Positions 6,599 to 12,899 of a stretch of 18,002 nt of DNA are shown here, in pieces. The translations under genes and the position numbers were made by a program. The notes beneath the pieces were generated by a model that saw only the letters and a program-made list of their open reading frames with translations, was not told the origin of the DNA and did no database searches. The DNA is from Coprosoma sp963632935 (GTDB lineage Bacteria > Bacillota_I > Bacilli_A > RF39 > UBA660), in assembly GCA_963632935.1 (NCBI GenBank), contig CAVGWA010000023.1, positions 1-18,002 on the forward strand, read 5' to 3'. Positions within the stretch are counted from its first letter, which is position 1. Each line of letters opens with the position of its first letter.

Positions 6599-7094
6599 TA
6601 TATATACTCCTCCATTTATTTTGAGAAATAGCTGCTTCAATCCAAGATTCAATATTTTTTTCTATATTATTATATGCTCTAAAACCATCATAATCTATAT
6701 GTGATGGATCATAACATTTATATTGATGATTTGCTCCAAATACTTTATCAAATGGATTATTCCCTTTACTAGATACACCAGTTAATCCTTTTAAATTATG
6801 AATATAAATTCCAAACATCGGTTTTCCCATTTCATGAGCTTTTCTTATCTCATATTGTACCCAAGGTCTATCTGCTGTATTTTTTCCAATTAAAACTATC
6901 AAACATTGCTTATATTTTAGCTGTCCATCTATCCAATTTTTAATTGCGGTTTCTCCTTGGCGTTTTATTGTTTCAAAATCATTTGAACTTAATAAAGGTT
7001 GTCCCTCAATTATAGTTCCCATATTTCTTATTTGTTGTACTTTTGTTACATCATCTTTATAACAAAAACTTAAAAAAACTGGTCTTCTTGACAT
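6585..7094 (-). CDS. ThsB-family TIR-like protein (DUF1863)
   Basis: The 169-aa protein fits the TIR-like family that includes ThsB of Thoeris defence. It starts RPVFLSFCYKDD (4-15), has WIDGQLKYKQCLIVLIGKNT (54-73), then W78-VQYE82-IRKAHEMGKPMFGIYIH (to 99), and ends in a helical tail. E82 aligns by pattern with the catalytic glutamate. In Thoeris, ThsB senses phage infection and makes a cyclic or histidine-linked ADP-ribose signal that activates ThsA. No SIR2-SLOG or Macro-TM ThsA is seen here; the upstream membrane protein could be the effector. The ATG at 7094 follows GGGGTGAT and lies 10 bases after the membrane-protein stop. The family call is good; the specific signal is unknown. Confidence 0.85.
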   Translation of the reverse strand: MSRRPVFLSFCYKDDVTKVQQIRNMGTIIEGQPLLSSNDFETIKRQGETAIKNWIDGQLKYKQCLIVLIGKNTADRPWVQYEIRKAHEMGKPMFGIYIHNLKGLTGVSSKGNNPFDKVFGANHQYKCYDPSHIDYDGFRAYNNIEKNIESWIEAAISQNKWRSIYNDFK

Positions 7095-7104
7095 GTTATC
7101 ACCC

Positions 7105-7518
7105 CTATCCTAATAAATAAATTAAAGTTGTTGTAATTATACAAGTTAGATAAAATACTATTTCTGTTACTGAAATTAAAATCTTAAAATAGCTTATTTT
7201 ATAACTATCTTTAACCTTTATTTTAATAACATTAAAATTCATATCATAATTTGTACTTTTTTTAGATGTACGAACATCATCATATAAAAGTCTAAATTTT
7301 CTTTCTAATTGTAAATAATAACTATCTAAAAACCACATTATTACCAGTGGTACAATTGTAAATAAAATACATCTGGTATTACTTTGTTCACCAGCGAAAG
7401 AAAATATAGCTATCATTATACCTATTGCCCAACCTTTTATTTGAAAAGAATTTTGCCCCATTCTAGCAACAATGTCTTGTATCATCTGTAGATGTGCAAT
7501 TTTTTCTTCTTTTCCCAT
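7105..7518 (-). CDS. Small membrane protein, possible TIR effector
   Basis: The 137-aa protein starts with a soluble helix (MGKEEKIAHLQMIQDIV) and has three hydrophobic segments at about 29-43, 50-69 and 111-136. A charged cytosolic stretch (70-110) lies between the second and third. GW at 29-30 and MWFLDSYYLQLERKFRLLY (61-79) look conserved; from memory, similar small membrane proteins occur next to DUF1863 TIR-like genes. It is the first gene of the TIR unit, has its own promoter (7549-7577) and a strong AGGGGAGG site. In Thoeris and CBASS, membrane proteins act as pore-forming or membrane-damaging effectors when a TIR or cyclase signal binds. I see no Macro, SLOG or other signal-binding domain, so how it would be activated is open. 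The topology is clear; the effector role is inferred. Confidence 0.7.
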   Translation of the reverse strand: MGKEEKIAHLQMIQDIVARMGQNSFQIKGWAIGIMIAIFSFAGEQSNTRCILFTIVPLVIMWFLDSYYLQLERKFRLLYDDVRTSKKSTNYDMNFNVIKIKVKDSYKISYFKILISVTEIVFYLTCIITTTLIYLLG

Positions 7519-7548
7519 AAAAACCTCCCCTAATAATGTTACAGGGAT

Positions 7549-7577
7549 ATTATACTACAAAATTTATGATTCTTTAA
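7549..7577 (-). promoter_or_regulatory. Promoter of the TIR/Fic unit
   Basis: A perfect TATAAT (7549-7554) lies 31 bases before the membrane-protein ATG. With a 17-base spacer the -35 is TTAAAG (7572-7577), which is weak. Position and the absence of any gene upstream on this strand support it. Confidence 0.4.
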
Positions 7578-7698
7578 CACTTAAAGTGAAAACATTTACA
7601 AATTCTACCTTTTACACCATTATAACGCACAAAATTACAATTTTTGTATACTTTATCATAAAAATTACTAATTCAAATATGGCTGTCCTAATACCCAA

Positions 7699-7992
7699 TC
7701 AAATTATGTAATGGTAAGTAAACTCGCCACCTCCTGCATTTACATGATTAGAAATAATTATTACATTTGAATTATCCCCATAAGCACTTAAAATTCTATT
7801 TACTCTTTCACTTGGAGATAATGACTCATCTGTGTTTCTAATCAAAGTAGCATCTACACCTTTATTTCTAAACTGCTGTAACATGTATTTAGAAATTACC
7901 AAAGTTAAATCTTTTTCCAGAACATTACCACTCACAGCCCCAGAATCTGTTCCTCCATGTCCAGCATCTATCACAACTTTTAAATTATTCAT
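7699..7992 (-). pseudogene. N-acetylmuramoyl-L-alanine amidase, truncated
   Basis: The 97-codon frame is the N-terminal half of an Amidase_3 zinc enzyme that cuts the bond between MurNAc and the stem peptide. The zinc ligands H12 (DAGHGG), E26 (VLEKD) and H83 (SNHVN) are present. After G87-G-G-E90 the sequence leaves the family pattern and stops seven residues later. A whole catalytic domain is usually about 180 residues, so the C-terminal half with the catalytic glutamate is missing. The ATG at 7992 has an AGGTGATG site, so the gene was once intact. The break coincides with the start of the defence genes, which suggests integration of a mobile element rather than decay. If the element excises, the gene could be restored. 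Confidence 0.85.
7700..7723. other. Putative element-chromosome junction
   Basis: Reading the amidase on the minus strand, the family pattern holds to the GGGE stretch ending at 7723. The next codons (TTTACTTACCATTAC) are unrelated and reach a stop at 7699. This is the likely attachment-site junction of an element extending left. No inverted or direct repeat proves it, and the second junction is outside the window. Confidence 0.4.
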
Positions 7993-8030
7993 AACATCAC
8001 CTAAAATTATTTTATGATAAATACATATAT

Positions 8031-8048
8031 ATGTTAATTTTTTAACAT
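8031..8048. repeat. Palindrome upstream of the amidase
   Basis: ATGTTAA-TTTT-TTAACAT is a perfect 7-bp dyad about 40 bases before the amidase ATG. It could be an operator. The rest of 7993-8244 holds no gene that I can see and no clear terminator for the carboxypeptidase gene. Confidence 0.3.
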
Positions 8049-8244
8049 CAAATTTATAATATTTGCATGCACAAACTATTTATAACCTATATACTAAATA
8101 TTGCCCCAAATTATCATTCTTATTTTAAAAATCAATTCATTAAAATTTTTATTTGGAAAGTTCCTGTCAATTTTATGACTGTTGGAAATATTTATCATAT
8201 TCAGTATTAATATCAATGGATAATTTTTTTCTATTTGCCTTTCT

Positions 8245-9411
8245 TTATTTGAAACTAAGTTTCATATTGCCTATAATTATATCTTTTATATTCCTTAAAA
8301 GTAAATTAATAAAATCTGCTTTCAAAACTGATTTATTTACAGTTAGATTTATCGTTTTAATGACGGTATTATTTTCTTTGATATAAGCCTTTCCAACAAT
8401 ATCACCTTTATTTAAACTTGCTTTTAAATTATTTATCTTAACATTGTAACTAATTTTACCAAGTTTTTCACTTTTCTTTTTTAAAACTAAAGCTTCTTCT
8501 TTAGCTACAATATTTACATATTCATCCTTACCATTTTCCACTCTATATTTTCCCATTGTTTTTTTACCTTCAAGTAGATTGACAATTTTATATTGAGCAA
8601 AAGAATAATCAAGCATTTCACTTATTTCTTTATTACGAATTTTACTAGTTTCTTCCCCCATAACAACGGCAATAATTCTCATTCCATCTTTTTTAGCAGT
8701 TGCTGTCATGCAATATCCTGCCCCACTTGTAAAACCTGTTTTTAGTCCATCAACCCCATCATAAAATCTAACCAATTTATTAGTATTTACAAGCCATATT
8801 TTTCTATCAGTATTTTCTCTTAAATATGTTTCATAAACACTGGTATATTTTAAAACTTCTTTATGTTTAACAAGTTCTTTAGCAATTAAAGACATATCTT
8901 TACTACTTGAATAATGATCAGCCGTATCAAGCCCATGAGGATTTTTAAAATTAGTATTTTTCAAACCTAATGCTCTTGCCTTTTTATTCATCATTTCAAC
9001 AAAATTACTAACATTTCCAGCAACCGCTTCAGCTAAGGCAACTACTGCATCATTACCAGATGCTATTGCAACACCTTTAAATAAATCACGAACTGTCATT
9101 TTTTCTCCTGTTTCTAATAATATTTGACTGCCACCCATTTTAGAAGCATTTTCACTAACAGTAATGACTTGATTCCATTTTAAAATGTCATTTTCTATTG
9201 CTTCAATAATAATTAACATACTCATCATTTTTGTCATAGATGCAGGATTTAATTTTTCATTGGAATTCTTTTCAAATAATATTTTTCCAGTAGATGCTTC
9301 TATCAATATTGCACTTTTAGCTTTTTCGGCTAATTTTAAGTTTTCTTCAGCATGCGTTTTTAATGGAAGTGTTAAAAATATAATTAAAAAGAAAACACAT
9401 GTTTTTTTCAT
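8245..9411 (-). CDS. dacA: D-alanyl-D-alanine carboxypeptidase (S11)
   Basis: The 388-aa protein is a low-molecular-weight penicillin-binding protein that removes the terminal D-Ala from peptidoglycan stem peptides. It has a signal peptide (1-21, cleavage likely after THA), the SxxK motif S58-MT-K61 with the active-site serine, SGN at 118-120, and K224-T-G226 followed by FTSGAGYC. A C-terminal beta domain and an amphipathic end (SVLKADFINLLLRNIKDIIIGNMKL) that could tether it to the membrane follow. Length is normal for the family. The ATG at 9411 follows AGGGTGATAG. It begins just after a terminator hairpin that contains the stop of the upstream gene, so it may depend on read-through or on a promoter I cannot see. 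The next gene downstream is the broken amidase, also a cell-wall enzyme. Confidence 0.92.
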   Translation of the reverse strand: MKKTCVFFLIIFLTLPLKTHAEENLKLAEKAKSAILIEASTGKILFEKNSNEKLNPASMTKMMSMLIIIEAIENDILKWNQVITVSENASKMGGSQILLETGEKMTVRDLFKGVAIASGNDAVVALAEAVAGNVSNFVEMMNKKARALGLKNTNFKNPHGLDTADHYSSSKDMSLIAKELVKHKEVLKYTSVYETYLRENTDRKIWLVNTNKLVRFYDGVDGLKTGFTSGAGYCMTATAKKDGMRIIAVVMGEETSKIRNKEISEMLDYSFAQYKIVNLLEGKKTMGKYRVENGKDEYVNIVAKEEALVLKKKSEKLGKISYNVKINNLKASLNKGDIVGKAYIKENNTVIKTINLTVNKSVLKADFINLLLRNIKDIIIGNMKLSFK

Positions 9412-9435
9412 ACTATCACCCTAATAAAAAATATG

Positions 9436-9464
9436 TAAAAAAAAGTTTTTTATACAAAAAACTT
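9436..9464 (-). terminator. Terminator overlapping the DUF2752 stop
   Basis: On the minus strand AAGTTTTTT-GTAT-AAAAAACTT is followed by a run of T. The stop codon of the DUF2752 gene (9463-9465) lies in the stem, and the dacA ribosome binding site follows within about 20 bases. Confidence 0.65.
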
Positions 9465-9843
9465 AAATATCAGTAGGTGCTAGAAAACTAAATTCTGAAA
9501 TGTTTCTTAAGATGCCATAAATAATTAGAATAATAATTACTAAATACCAAAATTTACTAGGTATTTTTTTATAAATGGATTTATCCTTTCTTATTAAATA
9601 ATCAATATAAAAAAATATTCCAAAAGGTAACATAATAAACAAAAGTGGATTATATCTAAAGGCTTGATAAAATTTTAGGTTAACTATGCTATAAAGCATT
9701 CTAGTTATACCACATCCTGGACAATATAGTCCTGTTAGTTTTTTAAACAGGCAAAATATATATATATTAAAATGGTGACCTAACAATAAATATAAAATTA
9801 GACCTATAAAAATTAAAAATATCATAAGAAAAAGCCTAGGCAT
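9463..9843 (-). CDS. DUF2752 membrane protein
   Basis: The 126-aa protein carries the DUF2752 signature CPGCGITRM (41-49) followed by AFRYNPLLF (61-69). Hydrophobic segments lie at about 4-22, 66-84 and 96-112, so it is an integral membrane protein. The two cysteines of CPGC could bind a metal or form a disulfide. No biochemical role is firmly known for the family. Its ATG overlaps the end of the DUF4234 gene by 8 bases (shared bases ATGCCTAG), so the two are translated together and probably work together. A terminator follows at once. Confidence 0.85.
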   Translation of the reverse strand: MPRLFLMIFLIFIGLILYLLLGHHFNIYIFCLFKKLTGLYCPGCGITRMLYSIVNLKFYQAFRYNPLLFIMLPFGIFFYIDYLIRKDKSIYKKIPSKFWYLVIIILIIYGILRNISEFSFLAPTDI

Positions 9844-10219
9844 TTACACCTGGACCAGCAGTTGTACTTACAGATTTAGCACTATAAATAGTATTTAAAC
9901 CATCTTGAATTAAAGCATAATTTACGATAGCTAATCCAAAAATATCAAGCACTAAGAATAATATAGAATTATCATCTGCAGTTAAACCATTTCTTGATTT
10001 TGCTTCCATAAGAAGTTTACCCATTTGATATGACCAATAAATGCCATAAATTCCGCAAGTTAAAATAGTAAATAATAATGCTACTCCGCCAGAAGCTATT
10101 TTATTATTGCCTGATTGTTCTTTAATGTCATCAGTAATAACAACCATCCAATATAATCCATAAATTCCACAAGTTACAAGTGTTAAAATTATACTTACCG
10201 CAATATTTCTCTCTTTCAT
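9836..10219 (-). CDS. DUF4234 membrane protein
   Basis: The 127-aa protein shows two copies of the pattern TxxTCGIYGxYW: LVTCGIYGLYWM (15-26) and ILTCGIYGIYWS (52-63). A further hydrophobic helix (about 86-104) follows, a layout typical of DUF4234 membrane proteins. The start is the ATG at 10219 after AGAGGTGAG; a GTG six codons upstream lies in that ribosome binding site. It forms a coupled pair with the DUF2752 gene behind a good promoter (10242-10270). The function of the family is unknown to me. The internal repeat suggests an ancestral duplication of a helical hairpin. Confidence 0.85.
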   Translation of the reverse strand: MKERNIAVSIILTLVTCGIYGLYWMVVITDDIKEQSGNNKIASGGVALLFTILTCGIYGIYWSYQMGKLLMEAKSRNGLTADDNSILFLVLDIFGLAIVNYALIQDGLNTIYSAKSVSTTAGPGVNA

Positions 10220-10241
10220 ACATCTCACCTCTCTCACTATT

Positions 10242-10270
10242 AATATAAAGTATATAAGTTAAAAAGTCAA
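10242..10270 (-). promoter_or_regulatory. Promoter of the DUF4234/DUF2752 pair
   Basis: TTGACT (10265-10270), a 17-base spacer and TATATT (10242-10247) lie 22 bases before the DUF4234 ATG. The -35 abuts the 28-bp tandem repeat that covers the fhs end. Confidence 0.7.
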
Positions 10271-10326
10271 TATGTTCATGTGTTTTAAAATAAACCTTTA
10301 TGTTCATGTGTTTTAAAATAAACCTT
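10271..10326. repeat. Perfect 28-bp tandem duplication at fhs end
   Basis: Two identical adjacent 28-base units (10271-10298 and 10299-10326) begin TATGTTCATG and end ATAAACCTT. The second unit contains the fhs stop codon and its last four codons; the first repeats them downstream. It looks like a recent slippage duplication. It adds no terminator. Confidence 0.95.
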
Positions 10327-11923
10327 GTATATTTTCATCATCATCTATATACATATTTTCATAATTTGGATTTTTAGAAAGTCCAGGCATTGTTACAATG
10401 TTTCCCATATAAACTGTTATAAAGCCTGCACCACTATTTACTTTAACATTTTTTACCGTTACATTATGATTTTTAGGAAAACCTAATTTTTTTGGATTAT
10501 CACTAATTGAATATTGAGTTTTACATACACATATAGGTAATTTATCTAAATGCAATTTTTCTATTTTTGCAATATTTTCTAATGCTTTTTCACTATAGTC
10601 GACTTTTTTTGCATGATATATTTCTTTGGAAATGATAAAAATTTTATTTTTAATTGTATCATTAACATCATATAAAAATTTAAAATCAACTTTTTTATTT
10701 GCCATATTAACTATTTTTTTTGCAATTGAAGTTGCTCCATCACTACCTTTTTTAAATGAATCACATAATTCAAATTCTACATTCATGCTTATGGTAAATT
10801 GTTTTATATACTCTATATCATCAGATGTATCATCTTCAAATTTATTTAGACAAACAATTATATTATCTAAAAATTTTTTCATATTTAAAATATGTACATA
10901 TAAATTGGAAATACCTTTTTCTAATAAACCGTCACCATTATATTTTAAACTTCTAATAGTTGTATTTATAACAATAACATCAGGCTTTAAATTTCCTTTC
11001 AAACATTTTATGTCAAAAAATTTTTCGGCACCTAAATCCGCACCAAATCCAGCTTCAGTAATAACATAATCCGCATGGGACAAAGCAAAATTAGTTGCAA
11101 TTAAAGAGCTACATCCATGTGCAATATTAGCAAATGGTCCACCATGAATAATTACTGGATTATTTTCAAGTGTTTGAACTAAATTAGGTTTGATTGCATC
11201 TTTAAGTAAAATGGTTAAAGCATTTTCTATTTTTAAATCTTTAGTATATATGGGATTATCATTTATATCATAGGCAATTAACATATTTCCAATTTTTTCT
11301 TTTAAATCTGATAAATTAGTTGCTAAAGAGACAATAGCCATAATTTCTGAGGTGGCTGTGATACAAAAATGATTTACATGTTCAACATCTTTGGATAAAT
11401 TTTTACCAACTACAATATTTCTTAATGCTCTATCATTTATATCTAAACATCTATTTACTAATATCTTGTTTTTATTAATTTTTAATTTGTTTTCTTGAAA
11501 TATATGATTATCTATGGCAGCTGAAAGTAAATTATTAGCACATGTGATAGCATGCATATCTCCAGTAAAATGAAGGTTAATATCTTCCATTGGAATTACT
11601 TGTGAATATCCACCACCGGTTGCGGTTCCTTTTATCCCAAAAACAGGTCCTAAGGAAGGCTGTCTTAATGTTGCTAGACTGTTAAATCCTAATTTTCTCA
11701 TTGCATCATGAATGCCAATAACTACAGTTGTTTTTCCTTCACCGTAAGGTGTTGGATTTGTAGAGGTTACAAGTATAAGTATTCCACTGTTTTTACCTGG
11801 TTTTGTAATTATTTTGGCTTTATATTTGCCATATGTTTCGATGTAATCTTTCAAATAATTCTTGTAAGCAACTTCATCAATTGGTTTTATTTTTGCATTA
11901 TGTGCTATTTCAATATCTGTCAT
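10313..11923 (-). CDS. fhs: Formate-tetrahydrofolate ligase
   Basis: The 536-aa enzyme joins formate to tetrahydrofolate with ATP, giving 10-formyl-tetrahydrofolate for one-carbon metabolism in the cytosol. Its P-loop TPYGEGKTT (58-66) matches the family, with Tyr where Ala is common. RQPSLGPVFGIKGTATGGG, the stretch EDINLHFTGD, HGGPFANIAHG and EAGFGADLGAEKF are all conserved. Family members are usually about 556 aa, so this one is slightly short but lacks no obvious block. The ATG at 11923 follows AAGGTG. A promoter with an extended -10 (11990-12020) and a 10-bp inverted repeat in the leader (11936-11973) lie upstream. The end of the gene lies in a 28-bp tandem duplication. It stands alone, diverging from the unknown plus-strand gene. 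Confidence 0.95.
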   Translation of the reverse strand: MTDIEIAHNAKIKPIDEVAYKNYLKDYIETYGKYKAKIITKPGKNSGILILVTSTNPTPYGEGKTTVVIGIHDAMRKLGFNSLATLRQPSLGPVFGIKGTATGGGYSQVIPMEDINLHFTGDMHAITCANNLLSAAIDNHIFQENKLKINKNKILVNRCLDINDRALRNIVVGKNLSKDVEHVNHFCITATSEIMAIVSLATNLSDLKEKIGNMLIAYDINDNPIYTKDLKIENALTILLKDAIKPNLVQTLENNPVIIHGGPFANIAHGCSSLIATNFALSHADYVITEAGFGADLGAEKFFDIKCLKGNLKPDVIVINTTIRSLKYNGDGLLEKGISNLYVHILNMKKFLDNIIVCLNKFEDDTSDDIEYIKQFTISMNVEFELCDSFKKGSDGATSIAKKIVNMANKKVDFKFLYDVNDTIKNKIFIISKEIYHAKKVDYSEKALENIAKIEKLHLDKLPICVCKTQYSISDNPKKLGFPKNHNVTVKNVKVNSGAGFITVYMGNIVTMPGLSKNPNYENMYIDDDENIQGLF

Positions 11924-11935
11924 GTAACACCTTGT

Positions 11936-11973
11936 ATAATATAATTGTTTTTCAAAAATTTTGATTATATTAT
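11936..11973 (-). repeat. Inverted repeat in the fhs leader
   Basis: ATAATATAAT (11936-11945) and ATTATATTAT (11964-11973) are perfect inverted copies with an 18-base spacer that itself contains CAAAA-A-TTTTG. The structure ends just before the fhs ribosome binding site, so it could affect translation. It is made only of A and T and may have no function. Confidence 0.35.
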
Positions 11974-11989
11974 GTCCTTTCTTTAAATA

Positions 11990-12020
11990 ATTATATCAAT
12001 TTTATATTAAAAAAGTACAA
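11990..12020 (-). promoter_or_regulatory. fhs: fhs promoter
   Basis: On the minus strand TGATATAAT is an extended -10 with perfect TATAAT at 11990-11995. TTGTAC (12015-12020) is a -35 candidate at a long 19-base spacing. The leader would be about 60 bases. Confidence 0.5.
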
Positions 12021-12025
12021 ATAAT

Positions 12026-12054
12026 TTGCAACTTTTAAAATTTGGTGCTATAAT
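12026..12054 (+). promoter_or_regulatory. Promoter of the plus-strand unknown gene
   Basis: TTGCAA (12026-12031), a 17-base spacer and TATAAT (12049-12054) with TG one base before the -10 form a near-consensus promoter 31 bases before the ATG. It faces away from the fhs promoter; the two -35 boxes are five bases apart. Confidence 0.85.
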
Positions 12055-12085
12055 ACACCTAAAATTTAAGTTGTAGGGGGAAAAA

Positions 12086-12673
12086 ATGAGTACTGATGAA
12101 TTTTATAAATCTATTGAGATTATTAATGAAAAAATGGGAAAATATGCTTTAGTAAATACAAATGAATTTATTAGATTACAAAGGATTAATGGTGAATATA
12201 AATGGCTACCTTTTGATATTGAAAAACTTCCAGCAATTCCAATTGAGATGGCATCTCTTAATGAAAGTGAACTACAAAAACCACATAGCACACATATTAT
12301 TATAAAACCAACTTGGATGTTTGCTTCAAACAAAAAGACTATTGTAACACAAAATATTGAAACTATAACATTTATCAAAGATAGTCAAACTAATGAAAAT
12401 CATATTTTAAGCAAAACATGTACTAATCCTATTTTTTTAACGTCAAATAATTGGCTAGATGCATTAAATAAGAATATTTTAGTTAATCCAAAACATGCAA
12501 TAGAATGGAAAAAAACTTTTAAAGGATTACTGTTTGGATTTAATAATAAAGAAGAATTAGAAAAATATATTAATTATTTTTCTAAAGAAATAGAAGAATT
12601 TAATAAAATTTACGAAGAGAGTGAAGAAAACGCTAAAGTATTTAATTCACTTCAAAAAAAATATATAAAATAA
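12086..12673 (+). CDS. Unknown soluble protein, 195 aa
   Basis: This is the only complete plus-strand gene in the window that I support. The ATG at 12086 has an AGGGGG site and a near-consensus promoter. The protein has no signal peptide or membrane helix. The N-terminal part (1-35) looks helical, the middle (70-115, containing HIIIKPTWMFASNKK and ETITFIKD) looks strand-rich, and the last 50 residues (KEELEKYINYFSKEIEEF onwards) form a charged helix or coiled coil. I recognise no domain or catalytic motif. It ends in a bidirectional terminator shared with the small convergent gene. Its strong promoter and own terminator show that it is expressed alone. Confidence 0.8.
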   Translation: MSTDEFYKSIEIINEKMGKYALVNTNEFIRLQRINGEYKWLPFDIEKLPAIPIEMASLNESELQKPHSTHIIIKPTWMFASNKKTIVTQNIETITFIKDSQTNENHILSKTCTNPIFLTSNNWLDALNKNILVNPKHAIEWKKTFKGLLFGFNNKEELEKYINYFSKEIEEFNKIYEESEENAKVFNSLQKKYIK

Positions 12674-12695
12674 AAAAGCTCTTTGAGCTTTTTTT
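12672..12695. terminator. Bidirectional terminator
   Basis: AAAAAAGCTC-TTT-GAGCTTTTTT works on both strands. It overlaps the stop codons of both convergent genes (12671-12673 plus, 12694-12696 minus). Confidence 0.85.
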
Positions 12696-12846
12696 ACATC
12701 ATCTTATCTAACATTTCATCAGTTTCGTTGAGTGCATTGTTAAAAACTTGTTTCATCTTATTTTTAACTGGCTTATTATATTTTTGATAAGCTAAAGTTG
12801 CTGCACTTCCCATTGCCATTAAAAGCATATTTTTAACTGTATTCAT
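12694..12846 (-). CDS. Small protein with one hydrophobic segment, 50 aa
   Basis: A 50-codon gene starts with ATG at 12846 behind AGGTGATATAA and ends in the bidirectional terminator. The protein begins MNTVKNMLLMAMGSAATLAY, a short hydrophobic or weakly membrane-spanning segment. A basic stretch (QKYNKPVKNKMKQ) and an acidic helix ending DEMLDKMM follow. The form resembles small YtxH-like envelope proteins, but similarity is too weak to name it. It lies 53 bases downstream of recD2 on the same strand and may be the last gene of that unit. Confidence 0.7.
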   Translation of the reverse strand: MNTVKNMLLMAMGSAATLAYQKYNKPVKNKMKQVFNNALNETDEMLDKMM

Positions 12847-12899
12847 TTATATCACCTACTTGCTAGAACATGATGTTTTTGTATGCATACATTTCTATT

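Noticed and set aside
771..6652. Type I, III or BREX restriction system
   Set aside because: No DNA methyltransferase, specificity subunit or PglZ-like gene is visible. The nuclease and helicase families here are Mrr and DUF2075.
7472..8017. Plus-strand frames opposite the membrane-protein start and the amidase fragment
   Set aside because: They are antisense to frames with recognised family motifs or good ribosome binding sites, and have no signals of their own.
8153..8386. 77-codon plus-strand frame at the end of dacA
   Set aside because: It overlaps the dacA 3' end in antisense and shows only a Phe/Leu/Ile-rich translation, as expected from AT-rich DNA. It has no start signal.
10626..11069. 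147-codon plus-strand frame opposite fhs
   Set aside because: It lies fully inside fhs, whose minus-strand protein matches its family along the whole length. The plus frame is hydrophobic low-complexity sequence with no ribosome binding site.
11924..12000. Riboswitch (THF or similar) before fhs
   Set aside because: The leader is only about 60 bases, almost all A and T, and shows no conserved THF riboswitch core. Only a simple inverted repeat is present.
12103..12378. 91-codon minus-strand frame inside the plus-strand unknown gene
   Set aside because: The plus-strand gene has a near-consensus promoter, an AGGGGG site and a terminator. The antisense frame has none of these.
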